The notes under the pieces: generated by a model
Seen by the model: only the letters and a program-made list of their open reading frames with translations
The model's database searches: none
What the model was told of the DNA's origin: nothing
Part shown: piece by piece, positions 33,144-36,175 of the stretch
Layout of the letters: the number at the start of each line of letters is the position of its first letter
How positions within the stretch are numbered: the first letter of the stretch is position 1
Assembly (NCBI GenBank): GCA_937998875.1
Contig: CALLBO010000120.1
Coordinates: 1 to 36,175, forward strand
Source of the DNA: an uncultured Granulosicoccaceae bacterium
Lineage (GTDB): Bacteria; Pseudomonadota; Gammaproteobacteria; Granulosicoccales; Granulosicoccaceae
Direction: 5' to 3'
Length of the DNA stretch: 36,175 nucleotides
Program-made: the position numbers and the translations under genes

Positions 33144-33830
33144 TTATGTGTTGGTACCTGATGCCTCGATTTCATCGCAAATCGAACTCAGAAATGAGCC
33201 TGCGGGTGCTCCGTCAATAGCTCGATGGTCGAACGTTAGCGACAAGCCGACGGTCGGCCTAAAATCGACATTGCCATCAACACCTTTTACTGCGCGATCT
33301 GTAGTGCAACCAATCCCAAGAATGCATATCTGGGGCAAATTGATAATCGGTGTGAAGTGTTCAACGCGTGTTAAACCAAGATTGGACACCGTAAAGCTAC
33401 CACCTGTCATTTCAGAAACACTTACCTTGTTCAGCTTTGCACGCTTTACGAGATCACGGCGGGCCTCGCTAATCTCTACCACGCTCATGTTGCCGACATT
33501 CGATATAGCCGGGGCCACCAGCGCGTTATCGGGCAGTGAAATGGCCACTGACATATCGATGTTTTCAAAAAGATGAATTTCATCATCGACAACACGACCA
33601 TTGGCCTGCGGATTAGCCTTTAGTGCACGAACGATAGCAGCAATAAAAAGATCTTCTACCGACACCCTGGCACCTGCGTCTGCCAATCTGCTCTTTTCAC
33701 GTAACAGTTGAGTTATGTCAGCGCTCGCATGGTGGGTGAGCTGTGCTGTGGTCGTAAGACTCTTGAGCATGTGGTCGGCAGTCATGCCGCGCAGCCCTTT
33801 TAGCGGAATTGTTGACGCAGGGTTACTCAC
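33144..33830 (-). CDS. 2-oxo acid dehydrogenase acyltransferase (E2) catalytic domain, free-standing
   Basis: The 228-residue protein is just the E2 catalytic domain: it begins with LKGLRGMTADHMLKSLTTTAQLTHHASADI and ends with the active-site block TFDHRAIDG with His202 and Asp206, then APAGSFLSS. An N-terminal lipoyl domain and the peripheral E1/E3-binding domain found in normal E2 (about 400-550 residues) are both missing. The lipoyl domain is encoded by the preceding gene, which overlaps by 4 bases. It would transfer an acyl group from that lipoyl carrier to CoA. Without the binding domain, how E1 and E3 dock is unclear. The acyl type (acetyl if acetoin) is inferred from E1. Confidence 0.9.
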   Translation of the reverse strand: MSNPASTIPLKGLRGMTADHMLKSLTTTAQLTHHASADITQLLREKSRLADAGARVSVEDLFIAAIVRALKANPQANGRVVDDEIHLFENIDMSVAISLPDNALVAPAISNVGNMSVVEISEARRDLVKRAKLNKVSVSEMTGGSFTVSNLGLTRVEHFTPIINLPQICILGIGCTTDRAVKGVDGNVDFRPTVGLSLTFDHRAIDGAPAGSFLSSICDEIEASGTNT

Positions 33831-34060
33831 TCGATGGTACCGACCACAGCACCTTTTGAAACCACTGTATCCGCCTTCTCTTTAATGCGTATCGTGCCCG
33901 ATGCCGGCGCGTAGAGTTCGTACTGCACCTTGGCAGTCATGATCTCTGCGATCAGGGCATCTTCCTTAACGGTTGCTCCGTCGCTGACAAGCCACGTTGT
34001 CAGAACGGTCTGTTCATCTTCATCCCACAGATCACTGGGTATTACGATATCAGTCGCCAC
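33827..34060 (-). CDS. free-standing lipoyl-carrier domain protein
   Basis: The 77-residue biotinyl/lipoyl domain reads VIPSDLW, then TVLTTWLVSDGATVKEDALIAEIMTAKVQYELYAPASGTI. Lys44 in EIMTAKVQYE is at the lipoylation turn (usually ETDKA). The start is GTG at 34060; the frame has a stop further upstream and no other start. It overlaps the E2 gene by 4 bases. Together these two genes equal a split E2; a biotin carrier is less likely because no carboxylase is near and the turn lacks the MKM of biotin sites. Confidence 0.88.
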   Translation of the reverse strand: MATDIVIPSDLWDEDEQTVLTTWLVSDGATVKEDALIAEIMTAKVQYELYAPASGTIRIKEKADTVVSKGAVVGTIE

Positions 34061-34112
34061 TATGCTGCACTCGTGTTGTGGGTTGCTTTAAGGTTGTTCA
34101 TACCGCCTTTGC

Positions 34113-35132
34113 TCAGGCAACCTTCATTTCACCGAAGGCGGCCACGATCTTGTCTGCGTTGGGCAGGCAATATTGCTCCATCACTCGCGCATAGGGGATA
34201 GGTACATCGGGATAAGCAATTCTTTTGGGGGCAGCCTTCAGTACCGAGATATCGTGCTCAGTGACACTGGCGATCACTTCAGCCGAAACACCGTAGCTCA
34301 TATAGTCTTCATCAACGACTATCAGACGCCCGGTTTTAGCCACCGACTGACGAATGGTGTCACGGTCCAGCGGTACCAGGCTGACCAGATCAACCACTTC
34401 GGCGTTAACACCTTGTTCTGCCAGGGTTGCCGCTGCTGCAAGACCCTGGTGTACCCCCATTCCCAGACTTACGATGGTGACGTCTGTCCCTTCACGAACC
34501 ACTTTCGCTTTACCGATTTCAACGGTGTAGCTCTCATCGGGTACGTGTACAGTTGCACCTTCCTCTGTACCGAGCCACCCCATACCCTGCAGACCCTTGT
34601 GATACATGTACACCACAGGGCTGTCATCACGCATCGCTGCTGTCATTAAGCCTTTGGCATCGTAGGCATTGGAAGGTGCAACTACTTTCATACCGGGTAA
34701 GTGAGCAAATGTGCCATAGAGACATTGCGAATGTTGCCCGGCATCAGAATACCCTCCACCCGTTGAAGTCATTAACACCATCGGGACTTTGACATTGCCA
34801 CCTGAAAAATAGTTGTTCTTCGCCATCAGGTTATAGATGGCATCGAAACATACACCGAAAAAGTCGACAAACATTAGCTCGACAACCGGTCGCATTCCGT
34901 CCTGTGCGGCACCCACAGCAGCGCCGATAAACGCCGTTTCTGAAATGGGTGTATCACGGATTCGCTCCGGGCCGAATTCGTCAAGCAGTCCGCGTGTATT
35001 GCCGTACACGCCGCCAAGAGCCGCAATATCCTCACCCATCACAAACACCGTGGGATCGACCTGCATTTCTTCCTGAATAGACTCAGCCATGGCACGGGCG
35101 ATGGTGAGTTTTCTCTCGTTAGATATCGTCAT
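34113..35132 (-). CDS. 2-oxo acid/acetoin dehydrogenase E1 beta subunit (AcoB-like)
   Basis: The 339-residue transketolase-like protein carries TIARAMAESIQEEMQVDPTVFVMGEDIAALGGVYG, RIRDTPISETAFIGAAVGAAQDGMRPVVELMFVDF (TPP Glu in SETAF), GGGYSDAGQHSQCLYGTFAHLPGMKVVAPSNAYDAKGL and the C-terminal VDLVSLVPLDRDTI...VDEDYMSYG. Its length and the segments fit AcoB/PdhB. It lies 18 bases downstream of E1 alpha. With E1 alpha it would decarboxylate or cleave the ketol donor and load the lipoyl carrier. Confidence 0.93.
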   Translation of the reverse strand: MTISNERKLTIARAMAESIQEEMQVDPTVFVMGEDIAALGGVYGNTRGLLDEFGPERIRDTPISETAFIGAAVGAAQDGMRPVVELMFVDFFGVCFDAIYNLMAKNNYFSGGNVKVPMVLMTSTGGGYSDAGQHSQCLYGTFAHLPGMKVVAPSNAYDAKGLMTAAMRDDSPVVYMYHKGLQGMGWLGTEEGATVHVPDESYTVEIGKAKVVREGTDVTIVSLGMGVHQGLAAAATLAEQGVNAEVVDLVSLVPLDRDTIRQSVAKTGRLIVVDEDYMSYGVSAEVIASVTEHDISVLKAAPKRIAYPDVPIPYARVMEQYCLPNADKIVAAFGEMKVA

Positions 35133-35150
35133 AGTATTTTCCCCCGTTGT

Positions 35151-36140
35151 CTACGCTGCGAATACTTTGGTTAACGCGTCTTCAGGTGAAGGATCAGCGC
35201 TGTCGCGTGCATATTTAATCGCTGCATCTACCGTCGCAGCCGCTTCGTTTTCTATAGCGTCCATTTCTGCGGCCGTCGCTACACCATCGGCCACCATCTT
35301 GTCTCTCATCTTTGGGATCGGATCTTTTTCGAACAGCGCATCTTTTTCACCTTCAGGGCGGTAGCCTTCTGCATCACCGATAAAGTGCCCGGCCAGCCGA
35401 TAAGTATCTACTTCAAGCAGCGTAGGACCGTCGCCAGCACGGGCTCTGGCAACTGCCTCACCGGCAGCCTCATATATGGCATAAGGATCATTGCCTTCAA
35501 TACGCTTACCCGGTACACCGTATGCGGCCGCACGATCGCTGTTATTAGCAACAGATGTTGATGCACCTTTGGCGACAGAAATTCCCCACGCGTTATCTTC
35601 AATCACACACACAAAAGGGACCTTCCACAATGCCGCTAGATTCATTGCCTCATGCCAGCCACCCTGATTCACTGCGCCTTCACCAACGAACGCCACTGCA
35701 ACACCGGGCTTATTCTGCATTTTGCGAGACAACGCAGCGCCTACTGCCGGCCCCATACCTTGCGCGATAATGCCGGAGCAGGCGAAATTCACGTCAGCAT
35801 CAAATATATGCATATGACCGCCACGACCACCGGAGAGACCGGTTTTCTTGCCGAATATTTCTGCAGCCATGCGTTCAAGGTTTACGCCTTTGGCAATAGC
35901 CTGATGATGCGGCCGGTGTGTTGCAGTAACAACGTCGTCTGCTTCCAGGTGTGCACAGACTCCGACTGCTACCGGTTCTTGCCCGTTAGACAAATGCATC
36001 TCACCGGGAATAGGGCCGTCTGCCATGTTGAATGCCGGTGTTTTTCCCTCCATGTAGATAGTCGCAATAGCCTCTTCAAACTTGCGACTGGTCACCATCA
36101 TTCGATACATCCACTGCTGTTGTTCGGGTGTGGGTGCCAT
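35151..36140 (-). CDS. 2-oxo acid/acetoin dehydrogenase E1 alpha subunit (AcoA-like)
   Basis: The 329-residue TPP-dependent E1 alpha shows FNMADGPIPGEMHLSNGQEPVAVG, THRPHHQAIAKGVNLERMAAEIFGKKTGLSGGRGGHMHIFD, the Mg/TPP motif GEGAVNQG (153-160) through IEDNAWGIS and YRLAGHFIGDAEGYRP. Its length fits AcoA (about 325) better than E. coli-type homodimeric E1. GGAGGAG lies 6 bases before ATG. It is the first gene visible of the operon; an E3 gene may be off the window. Acetoin is the favoured substrate because of length and the AcoR-like regulator 6 kb away; branched-chain 2-oxo acids remain possible. Confidence 0.93.
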   Translation of the reverse strand: MAPTPEQQQWMYRMMVTSRKFEEAIATIYMEGKTPAFNMADGPIPGEMHLSNGQEPVAVGVCAHLEADDVVTATHRPHHQAIAKGVNLERMAAEIFGKKTGLSGGRGGHMHIFDADVNFACSGIIAQGMGPAVGAALSRKMQNKPGVAVAFVGEGAVNQGGWHEAMNLAALWKVPFVCVIEDNAWGISVAKGASTSVANNSDRAAAYGVPGKRIEGNDPYAIYEAAGEAVARARAGDGPTLLEVDTYRLAGHFIGDAEGYRPEGEKDALFEKDPIPKMRDKMVADGVATAAEMDAIENEAAATVDAAIKYARDSADPSPEDALTKVFAA

Positions 36141-36146
36141 GTGATT

Positions 36147-36153
36147 CTCCTCC
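36147..36153 (-). promoter_or_regulatory. strong ribosome-binding site of the E1 alpha gene
   Basis: The minus strand reads GGAGGAG, 6 bases from the ATG at 36140. It fixes the start and suggests high expression. Confidence 0.8.
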
Positions 36154-36175
36154 GATAAATTGCTGTACTGGTTTC

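Overview
The window looks like a chromosomal accessory or catabolic segment of a heterotrophic, probably aquatic or marine, proteobacterium. A gammaproteobacterium is my best guess: mtfA, a YciA-type thioesterase, a DUF465 gene and a glucosylglycerate compatible-solute cassette sit beside a tripartite tricarboxylate transporter (TTT). I cannot name a genus. I see no rRNA, tRNA, CRISPR array, transposase or phage gene.

Layout. (1) 1-950, plus strand: the end of an alpha/beta hydrolase and an RraA-like aldolase-fold protein. (2) 976-6060: loosely packed single genes, namely a secreted unknown protein, a cupin, a DUF1272 zinc protein, a GlxA-type AraC regulator broken by an in-frame TAA, a DJ-1/PfpI protein and an acyl-CoA thioesterase broken in an A8 tract. 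(3) 6057-7090: gene-poor, with the C-terminal remnant of a PotC-like ABC permease. (4) 7091-10945: glucosylglycerate turnover, with a GH13_18 phosphorylase convergent to gpgS and its phosphatase. (5) 11369-12124: mtfA.

(6) 12522-26429 is the core. A GntR/HutC regulator gene lies at the head of a minus-strand array: tctC-tctB-tctA, a cytoplasmic formylglycine sulfatase, a split transketolase (C half then N half), a Baeyer-Villiger-type flavin monooxygenase (N-terminal part interrupted by TGA), an SDR and the formylglycine-generating enzyme (FGE) that would activate the sulfatase. Divergently, a second, different split transketolase and an aldehyde dehydrogenase run on the plus strand. The same 11-mer, GTTCTAGATGT, occurs in both regulatory gaps, upstream of tctC and between gntR and the second transketolase, and probably marks one regulon. 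The simplest reading is uptake of an organic anion (perhaps a sulfate ester), cytoplasmic desulfation, oxidation, and removal of two-carbon units by atypical transketolases that lack the usual GHP(D/E) histidine segment. The substrate is unknown.

(7) 26651-31396: an enolase-superfamily sugar-acid dehydratase or racemase, an AcoR-like regulator without GAFTGA, an LtrA membrane protein and a DUF465 protein. (8) 31397-32700: a gene graveyard with a frameshifted copy of an AcoR-type Fis domain that keeps a terminator-like hairpin, and the tail of a flavoprotein monooxygenase. (9) 32748-36140: an antibiotic-biosynthesis-monooxygenase-fold protein and a 2-oxo acid (acetoin-type) dehydrogenase operon. 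That operon encodes E1alpha, E1beta, a free lipoyl-domain protein and a lipoyl-less E2 acyltransferase, so E2 is split in two.

Five broken or residual genes in 36 kb suggest recent reshuffling and decay around active catabolic operons, although each single-base lesion could also be an assembly error.
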